This document shows, in pieces, positions 33,701 to 44,889 of a DNA stretch of 64,000 bases (position 1 is the first letter of the stretch; each line of letters begins with the position of its first letter). A program made the translations under genes and the position numbers. The notes under the pieces are model-generated. The model did no database searches, had not been told where the DNA came from, and saw nothing but the letters and a program-made list of their open reading frames with translations. The DNA comes from Dillenia suffruticosa (taxonomy: Eukaryota > Streptophyta > Magnoliopsida > Dilleniales > Dilleniaceae). The stretch is taken from assembly GCA_033439265.1 (NCBI GenBank), contig JAVTVX010000012.1, forward strand, positions 37,537,261 through 37,601,260. The letters are read 5' to 3'.

Positions 33701-34887
33701 CCACAGTGGAAGCAAGTGACCGTCACTGAACAAGCTCCGCTCGGATGGGATTGACTGCACCTGCGGCAATAAGGGTGCCGCTGAGTAGTAAACTGTGCAG
33801 GGTGAGTCGGTGCGGGCTGTCTAAACCCCTGGGAGTACTGTCCCCATCCCAGCTCAGGAAATCCAGATCCAAATCCGCCTCTGTACGAACTGGATCCCCT
33901 GCCCCTCTTGGAATTCTCCGCAAAATGAGACTTCTCCTTCTTTCTCTTCTGCTCTCTGTTCTCTTTCTGCCTAGTCTCAGCGCGGACCAAAGCCTCCGCG
34001 CGGTGAGCAGAGTCTATCACCTCAGCCAGTGTAAACTGTGGAGTAACAGTCATATACCTCTTTATGCTGAGGCTAAGACCGTCCTTAAACTTGAAGCGCA
34101 AATACTGAGGTGTGGCCAGATCTGGTACAAATGCGGCAAGTCTCCGCATGTCTGCCTCATACTCCGAGACAGATCTGGACCCCTGTGTAAGCCGTCCCAA
34201 CTCTGACCTCATCCGGTCCTGCTGGTAGAGTGGAAAAAATCTGCGGTCAAACTCCCGAAGGAAGTCGTCCCACCGCAATGGCTCTATCGCCTCATCAGTA
34301 AGGGTCTCCCACCATGAGAGGGCCTCTCCTTCTAATAATCGCTCTGCCACTTTCAGGCAGAGCTCCTCTCCAATCCCTAGATCGGTCAGAATCCTGCGGG
34401 TGCGGTTGATCCAATGCTTGGCTGCCGCAGCATCACCAAGCCCTGCAAAATCTGTGCACCCTAGCTGACGGGCCTCCTTAACCAACTGAGTCAGCTCATG
34501 TACCCGTCTAAGAATAGCCGAAGTGGCCTCACTCGGCTCGGACAAAGTAGAAGGACCGGCCACCGGCGGTGGAACCGGTGCCGTAGGAACTGGCGCTGCT
34601 GCAGGTGCAGGCGCCGCTGTAGGAGGTGGCGGGGGCGGAATCTGAACCCCATGCGAAGCGTACCACTCATACACCTGCCTAAAGGCGTCGAGTGTGGGTA
34701 CAGGAGTCTCAGCCTGAGCAGCTGGCTGAGTAGGTGCCGGTGGTGGCATGCGAGTCGAGGTACGATCCTCCGGCTCGTCTAAGTCCTCTCGTACTCGTGG
34801 GGTCTCGGGTGCCCGAGGTGCATCTGGCACTAACAGACCCTCAAGCGATGCGAATCTAGCACCTCTCCTTCCACGTCTAGGTGGCAT
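30709..34887 (-). CDS. Gypsy Gag-Pol polyprotein, main open frame (1392 aa)
   Basis: Retrotransposon Gag-Pol, which packages, copies and integrates the element. It starts [12 protein letters not shown] at 34887, followed by a proline/alanine-rich gag N-terminus and the gag core (about 140-300: W-I-N-R and [18 protein letters not shown]). The domains, in order, are: CCHC zinc knuckle [14 protein letters not shown] (about 390-403); aspartic protease [10 protein letters not shown] (about 491); RT with [10 protein letters not shown] (about 826); RNase H with [11 protein letters not shown] (about 970); integrase zinc finger [10 protein letters not shown] (about 1196) and core [13 protein letters not shown] and GQSERT (about 1257-1355). 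The frame ends at TAG 30711-30709 in the integrase C-terminal part, where relatives have Gln. Gag and Pol share one uninterrupted frame here. Confidence 0.95.
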   Translation of the reverse strand: MPPRRGRRGARFASLEGLLVPDAPRAPETPRVREDLDEPEDRTSTRMPPPAPTQPAAQAETPVPTLDAFRQVYEWYASHGVQIPPPPPPTAAPAPAAAPVPTAPVPPPVAGPSTLSEPSEATSAILRRVHELTQLVKEARQLGCTDFAGLGDAAAAKHWINRTRRILTDLGIGEELCLKVAERLLEGEALSWWETLTDEAIEPLRWDDFLREFDRRFFPLYQQDRMRSELGRLTQGSRSVSEYEADMRRLAAFVPDLATPQYLRFKFKDGLSLSIKRYMTVTPQFTLAEVIDSAHRAEALVRAETRQKENREQKRKKEKSHFAENSKRGRGSSSYRGGFGSGFPELGWGQYSQGFRQPAPTHPAQFTTQRHPYCRRCSQSHPSGACSVTVTCFHCGKPGHIRSFCPELGLGGQSSLSCTSTPRMGQQGQPVRPAVSTPRVTTGSNTVQTQARQQPRAQARVYAMTQEDAQANPDIIMGTLPIFGIDARILIDTGSNYSYVSDKFSRHSDRPLSPLDEEISVITPLGEQIVRGTVYRECEIKVGDTVLKADLIPLAMTEFDAILGMDWLHIHRASVDCFKKQVEFRKPDQPVLIFEGERRVLPRCVISVLEARRMIRRGCATYLAHIIDTTAQGPRLEDVPVVQDFPDVFLEELPGLPPVREFDFEIDLAPGTTPNSMPPYRMAPAELRELKVQLQELLDKGFIRPSTSPWGAPVLFVKKKDGTFRLCVDYRQLNKVTVKNRYPLPRIDDLFDQLQGAKVFSKIDLRSGYHQLRIRAEDVPKTAFRTRYGYYEFLVMPFGLTNAPAAFMDLMNRIFHDYLDRFVIVFIDDILVYSRSDDEHAQHLRVILQTLRERQLYAKFTKCEFWLWQIGFLGHVVSAEGIFVDPQKVEAILRWEQPQTVTEIRSFLGLAGYYRRFVEGFSQIAAPLSRLTRKGIKFVWDDRCEVSFQELKQRLTSAPILALPTSSREYVVYSDASRQGLGCVLMQDGRVIAYASRQLKKHEVNYPTHDLELAAIVFALKIWRHYLYGVTCRVFTDHKSLKYLFTQRELNLRQRRWLELLKDYDLIIDYHPGKANVVADALSRKSSFSSQTTESTYLSCLLGLRALGVRLASDDQGAILARFEVRPSLLDRIRELQQSDEKLRGIYEKASRGDIDDFRVRKDRLLVFRDRVCVPTDSDLRRAILEEAHSSAYALHPGSTKMYRTIRDSYWWSGMKREIAEFIARCLVCQQVKAEHQRPAGTLQPIPIPEWKWEHITMDFVVGLPRTSAQHDAIWVIVDRLTKSAHFIPIRSDYSLERLARLYIDMIVRLHGVPVSIVSDRDPRFTSRFWPSLQEALGTRLNFSTAYHPQTDGQSERTIQTLEDMLRACVMDFRGSWDRHLPLVEFAYNNSY

Positions 34888-35192
34888 AATTCTGCAAGAG
34901 AAAGATGTTTATTATCATAAAAAGAATAGGCACGGTTCAAGAATTTTGGACTAATCATAGCATGGCTACCTTCACAAAAGGATGAGAGTCTTAGTTCAAT
35001 AGGAGAAGAATATAACAAGTTAGGTTAGATACAACCGTATCTAACCCCCTAAAATAGATGAACTCATATGCCTATGACCATGCACTGGGATTTCATGACT
35101 GTATGAAACTCTCATGCATTGAGGACTTTAAAAACTAATATATTCGGGAATGTTTCCAAGACTCTCTTCCTACATAGCTCTTAACCAAGTCG

Positions 35193-35204
35193 GCTCTGAT
35201 ACCA
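35193..35204 (-). other. Primer-binding site (initiator tRNA-Met)
   Basis: On the minus strand it reads TGGTATCAGAGC, an exact match to the usual plant initiator-Met PBS, just downstream of the 5' LTR. Confidence 0.93.
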
Positions 35205-35211
35205 ATCCAAC

Positions 35212-37909
35212 TGTCACGCCCCGACCCGGGATCGTGAGCAGCCGCCCGTTACCCTGGATGCCGGCTGTATTTTTACAGAAAATCGGGCAGAACCTCCCCA
35301 TATATCGGAGGTCTCCCATATTAAAATAAACATGTTACCTGTCCAAAAGGGGCCATCCCGGCCTCAAAATGCATATATTATCCTCAACAACAAATCAGAT
35401 CATCCTACTGCACAATCCAGGGCAACGCAAGGCTAACAAACAATTCTCCACAGTCCTAACCACAGACCTCTACTGCCATGCCCCCGTCAAAGGCATGGAC
35501 AGCCGCCAGTCGCCCCTCCTGTGATTTAGAGGAGGCACCGAGCGATCCTAGAGGACAATTCTAAGACATGACACATTCCCAAATACAGATGCAACGAAAA
35601 AGAAATGCCTCAATACAATGTCATGCAGTGACATGAGAGTTCCACAATTTAAATGTCCATATTTATACAGTCATCCCAGAATTATAAAAATGGTCATCTA
35701 TAGACCTCAGAATACAAATACATCACCAATACAAATTTGCAGTGGAAATATACAATAATTCCTCAAGTCCAGGCCTGATCTCCCAAAGAAACTGAGCGTC
35801 CTAAAAGCGACACTCCTTGTCAAATACTATCTCTGAAACAAAAGGAAAATGAGGGGTGAGTACTCGGGAAAGAATACTCAGTGAGTGAGTGGGTCAATGC
35901 AGTCATCAAATATGGAGTATGAAACTGGAGTGTCAAAACATAAGTATATAAATCATATTTCAAATCATCATGCTCTTCATTTCAACAATATATCATTTCA
36001 CGCATTTTCAAGTCAAATATGCATCCAAAGCACTGTCATTAAAATCATAGAGCTGCCAGTCGAAAATGTCCTAGCAGAGATCTACCGCGACCTATGACAG
36101 GCGCACCGGGGGTGTTATATGCAAATTTCTTTAAAGTGCTCTCTACCCCGGCGTTGGCGACGAACCTCGTCCAGGTGCTAGACTTGGAGAGGATATCCAA
36201 TCCAAATCCAAATCCTCCCCCTTTCGGGTTCAACCTGGCTAGTACCGTGTAGATAATCCAATCACGACAACTCGTGGGATACCCCAGGCCTAGGCATATC
36301 CGGACGCCACCAAAGCGCCTCTCACGGTGTCCTTCGTAGCTACGGAACAATACATATCAAAGCTCTCAAAGCCAAAATCAATATCACATCAAAATGTGCC
36401 GAAGTCAGGTTCATAAACCAATGCAACATAGAGCATAAAATGACACATTATACATTTCAACCACATGGATGCATAATTTCATAATTCAATACAGTTTTTG
36501 GACACTCCAACGGTTCACAAAAGTCAATTTTAAAACCAGTCAAAACATTTCCAACATACGACAAATCATGCTCATTATCAAAATGTTATAAAACAGGATT
36601 TACATATTAAACAAAAGCATTGAAATAAATCTCACTCACAGTTTTGGGAAAGGTAGCGCACTCCCCAATAACACCAAAATACGCAAAACAAAGCGCCCCT
36701 CAATCGAGTCACCAAGAAAGCCAACCTAATCAACTCATCACGATTTTCATAAATTTCTGACTATTTCAGGGTTTATCGTTTTTCTTAATTTCGTACGAAC
36801 CCTAAATTCCTCAATTTATAAACAAATCAACTAATGCTACCTAATTTGACAAGGTTTATTCAAGGGTTGAAGAGATTTCATTTCTCTCACCTAGGATTCT
36901 TCGGATCTCGAATTTAGCTTTCGTTCGCCCGTTGGTTTGGTCTAAAACCTGAATGTTTCCAAATTTGAAACCATTGCGAACAATTTAAGTCCAATTACTA
37001 AAGAGATTCGAAACCCAAGTGCGAAAAATCGAAACTTAGAGTCATTTACCTTCGCAGAGGCTCACGGACTGCCACGGGCCGTCGCGGGCTGGCGGGCTGA
37101 TGGGCTGGCGGGCCTGGTGGGCCGGCGGGCCTGATGGGTCTGCGGCCTGGTGGGCCTGCGGCCTGGCAAGCCGGATCACGCGCTGGAGCGCGCTCGCGCT
37201 CGTGCTGGCGTTGGCGCTGGCTCATGCGCTGAAGCGCACTCGTAAGCTGGATCGTGCACTGCTCGCGCTGTGGGTCGCACGCTGGAGCGCTCGCGCTCGT
37301 GCTGGGGAGTGCTGAGGCGCGCTGGGGTCGCGCGCTGGGGATCGCGAGCTGGGGATCGCGGCTGCTCGCGCGCTGCTCGAGCGCTGTTCGCGCGCTGCTC
37401 GAGCGCTGCTCGCGCTTAGGCTGGGTCGCGCTGGAGCGCGCTGGGACGCGCTGGTGCTCGCGCTGGGGCGCGCAAGTGCGAGCTGGTGCAGGGACCGCAC
37501 AGGGGCGCGCAGGGGCTCGTGCTACGGCGCGCTCGAGCGATCGCGTGCTCACGCGAGGGAGGGTCGCGCTGCAGCGCTCGCGCGCTCACGAGGAAGACTG
37601 CGCGGTGGCGCTAGCGCTCGTGCGGAGATGATCGCGCGGCTGTGCTCGGGCGGTCGCTCGCGGCGGAGGGGGGAAGCTGCAGCGGCTGTGGGTGGCGCTG
37701 GTGGTGACCGGCGGTGCTGGCGGCGGCGGCGGCAGCGGGAGGGGAAGAGACACGGCGGCGGGGAGAAGGGAAAAGAGAGAAGAAAGAGGGAGAGAAGAAG
37801 AGGGAGAGAGAAGAGAGAAGAGAGGGGAAAGAGAGAGAGAAAATTGGGCTTTAAGCCCTAATTTTGTTTTTTTTATTTTGTTTTTTTTTTTTTTTAATTG
37901 GGTATTACA
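35212..37909 (-). repeat. 5' LTR of the young gypsy element
   Basis: This copy carries the element's promoter region (U3) at its right end. The GC-rich array at about 37080-37660 is shorter by several units than in the other LTR. It ends GGCGTGACA, seven nucleotides from the PBS. Confidence 0.95.
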
Positions 37910-37989
37910 GTTTATCCGATTAGTGAGCTAATATTAGTTTTCTTTTTGTAGAATGCAATGGCTCCACTAGTTTTCTTTTTGTAGAATGC

Positions 37990-40900
37990 AATGGCTCCAC
38001 GTCAGAAAACAAAACCCTTAACTGAGATATCTCTTTCTGAGCACAAAACTGCATCGTTTTCTTGTGCTCCTCCTTCTAGTGCACCAAATCTTCAGGTCCT
38101 CCATTTGAGATTCGTCCACTGCCGCTTACCGCTTTCCGCCACAACAAACACTCCCCTAACACCGGTAGTTTTTCCTCCACCAATAGTTGTACCAATTACT
38201 ATCCAACTATTGAGTTGTCCAAGTTTATCAAGGAAGCAAGATAATTTGGTTGTGAAACCTTCTCAGGCGCTAGTGATGCTACAACGACAAAGAATTGGAT
38301 TAATAGTCTATAAGAAACTATAGCCAATATGAGGTTGGAGGATGAAATGAAACTAACCGTGGCCATAAAGTTGCTTGACAAGAGTGCTCTCACATGGTAG
38401 GAGAACTTGAAAAGGAGATCCTCTATTCTCATCACGTGGAGTGAATTCCTTAGTGAATTTGATGAGAAATACTATACTAGGTTTTACATGGACTTAAAGA
38501 GGAAGAAATTTTCAATCTTACGCAAGGGAATAAGTCCGTGGCAAAGTATGAAACCAAGTTAAGAGAGTTATATTTGTTTGTCCTCGAATTAGTGGCCTCT
38601 GAAGAAAATTTGTGCTTTAAGTTTGACGAAGGTTTGAATTTGAGTATTAGAGAAAAGATGCCGGTTACCGAGGCTCACACTTTCAAGGTTGTATTGCAAT
38701 TAGCCTTGAGGGCTAAGAAGAAGGTTCAAGAAAGAGGAATGACTAGAGAGGGTTATGGGAAGAAAAGGAAATTCGAGTCCACTTTGGGCCAAAGTCTTAA
38801 AAAAAATAAGACGACAGGCTCTTATAGTAGCACCTCCATCATAGGATCTGTTGGCTCTCCCCAAGGCCATCACTTTTCAAAATGGGTGCCCCAAATACTA
38901 GCATTGTTGCAAGAATTGCAAGAAATTCTATTTCAAGCCCTGCAATGAGCCTAGGAAGTGCTACCATTGTGGAGAGGAGTGTCATTTCTGAAATACTTGC
39001 ACCGAACTGGGTTTGAGAGTGCAAGGGAGTCAACAAAACTGAGACCTACCTAGTGACTCCAAGGGTGGATTAGCCAATACTTTCACATCTCCCTCCAATA
39101 CTACTCCAAGATGGAGATCAGAAGCAACACCATGCCTACCAATCCCCATCATCCTCAAACTCGAGCCCAAACTAGAATATATGCAATGACTAACAAAAAG
39201 GCACAAAATAATCCTAATATTGTTATAGGTAAATTTGGTTAAGCATTAATTTAGTGATTTTAGAAAGGATGTTATTGATGTTGCATGATTTTTTAGGCTT
39301 GCTAATGTCATTGATCATTGCATGTTAGAGATAAACTGACGAACTAATATTGAGTATTAGCTTTATGTAATGAATTGTGGAAATTATTAGTGTTGCTATG
39401 TGATGAATATGCGAGTTTTGTTGAGTATGTTGCATGATAGTAAATGTGTTGATACTATTGGCATATGTTTTAAATATTGAATTAGGGAATAATTGCATAG
39501 AATGCAAGAATTTAGGTTGTAGAATGATACGACTATGATTAGAGATGTGGATGACTATAGTAGGAGAATATTTAGAATGGTTAATGTTTATATAGAAATT
39601 CATACAATGTTATAGGAATTATATATGGAATATGTATTGTAAGGTTTGAGTAAAACCATTTGACGGTTTATATTAATAGATATAATGAAAATTTTTTATG
39701 TTGTTGCCCGCATACTGATTGACATGGGTCCAATAATCCTTTGTTAATACAAGTTTTGCTAGACATGCCGGGAGACCCTTGACCCTACTTAAAGAAAAGT
39801 TATTGGTGATAACACCTTTGGGTGAGCAATTGGTTAGAAGTACAGTTTACAAAGATTGTGATGTACAAGTAGGTGAAATGATTCATGAGGCTAACTTGAT
39901 TACATCTCCATTGGGCATCTATGGATCGTTTTACCAAGGAAATAGAATTTTGAAAATTGGGATGCTCATCATTTGTTTTTACTAATGAGTGCCAAGTAGT
40001 ATCGACTTGTGTAATCTTGGCAATAGAAGCTCGTAAGTTGGTGCATAAAGAGTGTGAAGCACACTTATCCCATGTCATCAACACAACCATAGAGAGCCCC
40101 ACTTTAGATGGTATTCCAATAGTAAACGAGTTTCTAGATGTTTTTTCAGAAATGTTACCTGATTTACCTCTAGTCTAAGAATTCGATTTTACCATTGATC
40201 TACTCCCCGGTACTGCATCCATCTCTATCCTCCCTTATAGAATGGCACCTCCAGAATACATTGCTAAGAGTTGTTAAATAAGGGATTCATCTGACCAAAC
40301 TCCTCCAGTTAGGGTGTACCAGTCTTATTTGTGATGAAGAAGGATGATATTTTTAGGTTATACATTATTATCGGCAACTAAATAAAATTATCACTAAGAA
40401 CAAGTATCTACTTCTTAGAATTGATGATCTTTTTGATCAACTTTAAAGTACATATGTGTTCTTAAAGATTGATTTGAGATCAGGTCAGCATTAATCGAAG
40501 ATCAAGGAGAGTTACGTGCATAACATTTAGGACTCGGTATGAACATTATGAGTTTTTGGTTATATCATTTGGGTTGACAAATGTCATGCTCCTTTTATGG
40601 ACTTGATGAATAGGGTATTCCACTCATATATTGATAAATTTGTAATTATGTTTATTGATGACATGTTAGTGCATTCAAAGAGTGATGAGAAATAGTCGTA
40701 GTACTCTATATGCTAAATTTTCCTAAGGTGAATTTGGTTGAGAGAAATTAGATTCTTAGGGCATATAGTATTTGGTAAAGAAATATTTGTGGACCCAAGA
40801 AAAGTTAAAGTTATCTTGAAATGGGAACGTCCGAAAAATGTGAACAGGTAAGAAGTTTTCTTAGGTTAGTAGGGTATTATACAAGAATTGTTGAAGGATT

Positions 40901-42806
40901 TTCTAGAATTGCAACTTTATTGTCTAGCTTGACAAGAAAATGAGCTAAATTTAAGTAAGATGATAAGTATGAAACTGGCTTCCAAGAACTCAAGAAGAGA
41001 TTGATATCCTCTCCATCCTTACTCTTCCATTGAGTAGAGGTAGATATGTGGTTTATAGTGATGCTAGTAAATAAGAATTGAGATTTGTGTTGATACAAAA
41101 TGATAAAGTAATAACTTATGCCTCCAACCAACCAAAAAAGTATGAAGAGAACTATCCTAATTATGATCTGGAGTTAGTTACAATTGTATTTTCTTTAAAG
41201 ATATAGAGACATTATTTGTATAGGGAGACTTATAGGATTTTTACCGACCACAAAAGTTTGAAGTACTTGTTCACACAAAAGGAGCTGAACTTGAGGTAAA
41301 AAAGGTGCGTTAAGTTGATTAAAAACTATAATTTGGTGATAAATTATCATCTTGATTAGGTCAATGTAGTTGCGGATGCCTTAAGTTAGAAATTTTCATA
41401 TAATTTGAAGTCTCATAGGAATTCTTATCTTTCTTATTTATTGGAATTTGAGTCCTTGGGGTTAGATTAACAAATGATGATTAGGGTGCATTGCTGACTA
41501 GTTTTGAGGTAAGGCCAACTTTCGTGGATCATATTTGAGACCTCCAAACTATCGATGATGAATTGAAAGTAACACTTAAGAAAGTTCACAATGGACATGG
41601 GGTGAGTTTAGAATCTGAGGGGATGGAATGCTTGTGTTTAAAAATAGAATTTGTATTCCCAAGAACATGGATCTCTGTAAAACTATTATTAAGGAAACAC
41701 ACTCGTCGGCTTATACTATACATTTGGGAAGTATTAAGATATACCGAACAATTAAGGAGATTTATTAGTGGTTAGGATTGAAAAGAGAGATTACTGAATT
41801 TGTATCCAAATGTTTAGTGTGTCAACAAGTGAAGGCAGAACACCAAAGACCTGCTGGTATTCTCCAACCATTCTCGATTCTTGAATGGAAATGGGAGCAT
41901 GTTACAATCGATTTTGTAGTTGGTTTCCCACATGCACCGAATAGGTATGATACTATTTGGGTGATTATAGAACATCCCACCAAGTCAACTCACTTCTTGC
42001 CAATCCAAAACACCTATCCTTTGGAAAAGTTAGCTAAATTATACATTGATGAAATTATAAGACTCCATGGGGTCCTAATGTCGACCGTGCTAGATCGCGG
42101 CCCCCATTTTATCTCTTGGCTCTAGTCAGTTTGTGTAATGGATTTTCAGGGTAGTTGGAATAGTCACATTTCTTTGATAGAGTTTGCCTACAATAATAGT
42201 TACCAAACTGGTATTGGAATGGCCCCTTATGAAGCCTTATATGGACGAAAGTGCTAAACTCCATCATGTTAGGACGAAGTTGGGGAAATGAAAATTGAGA
42301 GTGTAAAGTTGATTGAGGCCATGGTCGAGAAAGTGAAGTTGATTCAAGAGAGGATAAAGACAGTTCAAGATCGATAGAAAAGTTATGACAATAAAAGGAG
42401 AAGGCCATTAGCGGTAATATAGTGGAAAGCTGTAATTTGATTTTGGAGATGGAGAAAGTTGAATTCTCATTACATTGGTCCTTTCAAGATCATCGAGAAG
42501 GTTGAAAGGGTAGCTTATCGATTAGGATTATCCCTAGAGTTGGAAATGATTCATAATATTTTCAATGTGTCGATGTTGAAGAAGTACTTGTCGGATCCCT
42601 CATATGTTCTTGAAACTCCTCCAATTGAGTTGAGAGAAGATTTGAACCTTGGAATGTAACCAGTAACCATCCACGAGAAGTAAATAAAGAGGTTGAGGAA
42701 TAAACAAATCCTAATTGTCAAGATCCTATGGAAGAACAACCACATCAAAGAGATGACTTAGGAACTAGAGAAAACGATGAGGAAGCAATACCCTCATTTG
42801 AGGAAT
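37990..42806 (+). pseudogene. Old gypsy gag-pol remnant, plus strand
   Basis: This is the body of the element that hosts the young insertion. The gag start (MAPRQKTKPLTEISL, about 37991) is preceded by a 33-bp tandem copy of the same start region (37935-37967 and 37968-38000). Gag continues at 38338-38800, with a decayed zinc knuckle near 38955-39010. Protease remnant RILIDMG lies near 39708, RT near 40200-40700 (FIDDMLVHS at about 40650), RNase H near 41050-41390, integrase at 41778-42125 and a chromodomain-like tail at 42663-42806. There are many stops and frameshifts. The integrase lacks about 45 residues between DRGPHF and VMDFQGSW, including the third catalytic acid. An intron-like insertion sits at 39229-39679. 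Confidence 0.88.
39229..39679 (+). other. Intron-like insertion between gag and protease (old element)
   Basis: The coding order NPNIVI-G is interrupted by GTAAATTTGG at 39229. Coding resumes after AATAG at 39679 with a stretch aligning to the G-T-M-Q-I-F start of protease (ATGAAAATTTTT...GCCCGCATACTG). The 451-bp insert is AT-rich and has no coding blocks. The boundaries match the 189-bp intron-like insert of the third gypsy element at the same codon and phase. Confidence 0.65.
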
Positions 42807-43470
42807 AATCATGTAATAAAATTTTGAGAACAAAATTTTCTTTTAGGGGATAGCAATTGTAATATTGGAAAAGTCTGGTTGTGATATTGATTCTATAGAA
42901 CTATTTGAAATTTCTACATTTTGTAAAAGGAAGAAGAATAATTAATTTAAAAATATAAATGTGGATTTTGTCCTTTGAGCTGCACTGAAATTTTCTTAGA
43001 TTCTCAATTGATAGACTCTCAAATTTTTAAGTTCTCGATTATTAGATACTTTGTGGAATTTGACTTCTGTGTGAAAAATTGATTTCTTGGTAGAGTTTTA
43101 GTGTTGGTGAACCGTCCCTTGAAATTTTGATTTCCTACTCAGTCTCTCGGTAATTGGTATCTTTCGATACACTACTCTATTGCTACCTCACAATACATTT
43201 CTCCATTTACCTCTCGATTTTCAAAATATTGAAGAACTTGTATTAAAATTTATTTCTCTCTCAGTATATGGTGAAATTTATAATCTCGGTATGATATGAA
43301 ACTTGTAAACACATTACTTTGGCTCTCCAAGTCCCCAAAAAGCATTTCATCTTCATGCCTCTCAAAGCCTTTAATCATATAAGACACAATTCATATTATA
43401 ACCCATATTTTGAACTTCACATTTTTACTATTTTTAATTTATTTTCCACAAATTTTAATTTTCATTCTCA
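42807..43470 (+). other. End of the old gypsy element: polypurine tract and partial 3' LTR
   Basis: A TTTTAGGGGATAGCAAT stretch at 42841-42857 resembles the polypurine tract and leads into TGTAATATTGG. This matches the TGTAATA LTR start of the young relative. The right boundary is not found, and a MITE-like terminus begins at 43471. No gene is present. Confidence 0.55.
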
Positions 43471-43649
43471 GAGGGTGTTTGGTTAAAGGATATGAGTTTC
43501 AGAAATGGAAATAAAATCCATATAAATTGTTTTGTTTAATGGAATGAGAATCAAGGTTTGGGAATGAAACTCCCAGAACATGAGTTTTGTGAAATCTAAG
43601 TAAATTAATGGATTTCAATGGACTTAGAAATGGAGGAAGGCAGGAGGAA

Positions 43650-44700
43650 GAGGACTGGTTATAGGTTTGGAAGGTGGCTGGCCCCAAGAGAATCAAGCTG
43701 TTTTTGTGGTTAGTGGTGAATAACAAAATCATGACCAATGAGGAGAGAAAGAAGAGATACTTCACCATAGATTACGAATGCAACTACGGTAGAGGAGCGA
43801 AAGAGACAGTTCTGCACTGTCTCAGAGACTGCTCTGCTGCCAAAGAAGTATGGAGCATTGTTCTTCCGGGGTTGAAGGTGAGGACAAATTCTGGACTGTA
43901 GATGTGCCTAGTTGGATCAAGTTTGGAACAAAGAATCCTTACTCAGGAAAGTTACATATAGACAACAGTAAGTTTCTAGCCACTGTTTAGATTCTTTGGA
44001 CGGCCAGATGCAAGCGAATTCACAGAAGGAGCAAACGCCTACTCTGCAGGTAATTAAGTGGGCTATGAACTTCAATCAAGAAATTAAGCATGTCGTATCA
44101 AAAGAGGTCAAAAGAAATCTTGACAGTATGCCTAGATTTGTTGGTCTCCTCCTGGATACAACACACTAAAGCTAAACACTAATGGCTCGGTCTTGGATGA
44201 CAGACACGTTGGGGGTATAATTAGGAACGAGAAGGGAGAGTGGATTGCGGGTTTCTCTGCCAATATTGGTGTCTGTTCAGTGGCAGTTGCTGAATTGTGG
44301 GGTGTTCGAGAATGCCTTATCCTCGCAAGCAAAAAAGACATAAAGAATATTGAAGTGGAGGTACATGCCTTGAGGGTCCATAACCTCCTTAGGGAGGATC
44401 CTCCAATTAATCATCCTCTCAAGGACTGTCACGAGCTAATGTCCGAGATTAATATGGTCAAGATCTGTCATACTTTGAGAGAGGGCAACAAATGTGCTGA
44501 TTATTTGGCTACTCTCGGGCACACTTGCAGTACGGGATCTCATGCCTTCGACCTCGCTTCGCCTTTTATAGCTTCGCTGCTTCAAGACGATGTTCTGGGA
44601 GTTAAGAATATAAGAGTTAAAAATAGTTTCAAGACGGCCATGCCTAAAGGTTTTTGTTTGCTGGTGTAGTCCTTTCTATTGTTCTCTTCCTCACCAAAAA
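43650..44700 (+). mobile_element. 5'-truncated L1-type LINE (zinc-knuckle and RNase H end)
   Basis: This is the C-terminal end of a plant L1 ORF2. A zf-RVT block at 43674-43901 (AGPKRIKLFLWLVVNNKIMT, ETVLHCLRDCSAAKEVW) and an RNase-H-like RVT_3 domain at 44193-44669 (GGIIRNEKGEWIAGF, VAELWGVRECLILA, REGNKCADYLA) are joined by frameshifted sequence. The endonuclease and most of the RT are missing. A short A-rich tail near 44695-44706 ends the copy. Confidence 0.85.
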
Positions 44701-44737
44701 AAGAGAAACCCAAGAAAAGTTCCTCTCATTTTTTCCC

Positions 44738-44790
44738 ATGGATGAAACCCTTGTTTTTCTTTCATGGATGAAACCCTTGTTTTTCTTCCT
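44738..44790. repeat. Two-copy direct repeat of about 26 bp
   Basis: CATGGATGAAACCCTTGTTT followed by TTCTT occurs twice in succession (44738 and 44764). Confidence 0.85.
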
Positions 44791-44832
44791 CTCTCTCTAC
44801 TCTCTTATGTAAAACCTATGTTCGGAATCAGC

Positions 44833-44889
44833 AAGAAGAAGAAGAAGAAGAAGAAGAAGAAGAAGAAGAAGAAGAAGAAGAAGAAGAAG
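44833..44889. repeat. (AAG)n microsatellite
   Basis: About 57 bp of pure AAG/GAA triplets. The poly-Lys and poly-Leu open frames across it are artefacts. Confidence 0.97.

Larger units (their letters stand above)
27282..37909 (-). mobile_element. Young Ty3/gypsy chromovirus (Tekay/Del-like), nearly complete
   Basis: This 10.6-kb element has two near-identical LTRs (27282-30024 and 35212-37909) and a perfect 5-bp target duplication GTTTA (27277-27281 and 37910-37914). It has a tRNA-Met PBS and a gag-pol frame read on the minus strand. Domain order is gag, zinc knuckle, protease, RT, RNase H, integrase and C-terminal chromodomain. Long LTRs and the chromodomain fit the Tekay/Del lineage. The LTRs differ mainly by about 45 bp of repeat-number change and scattered substitutions, so the insertion is recent. 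It sits antisense in the leader of an older relative. Confidence 0.96.
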
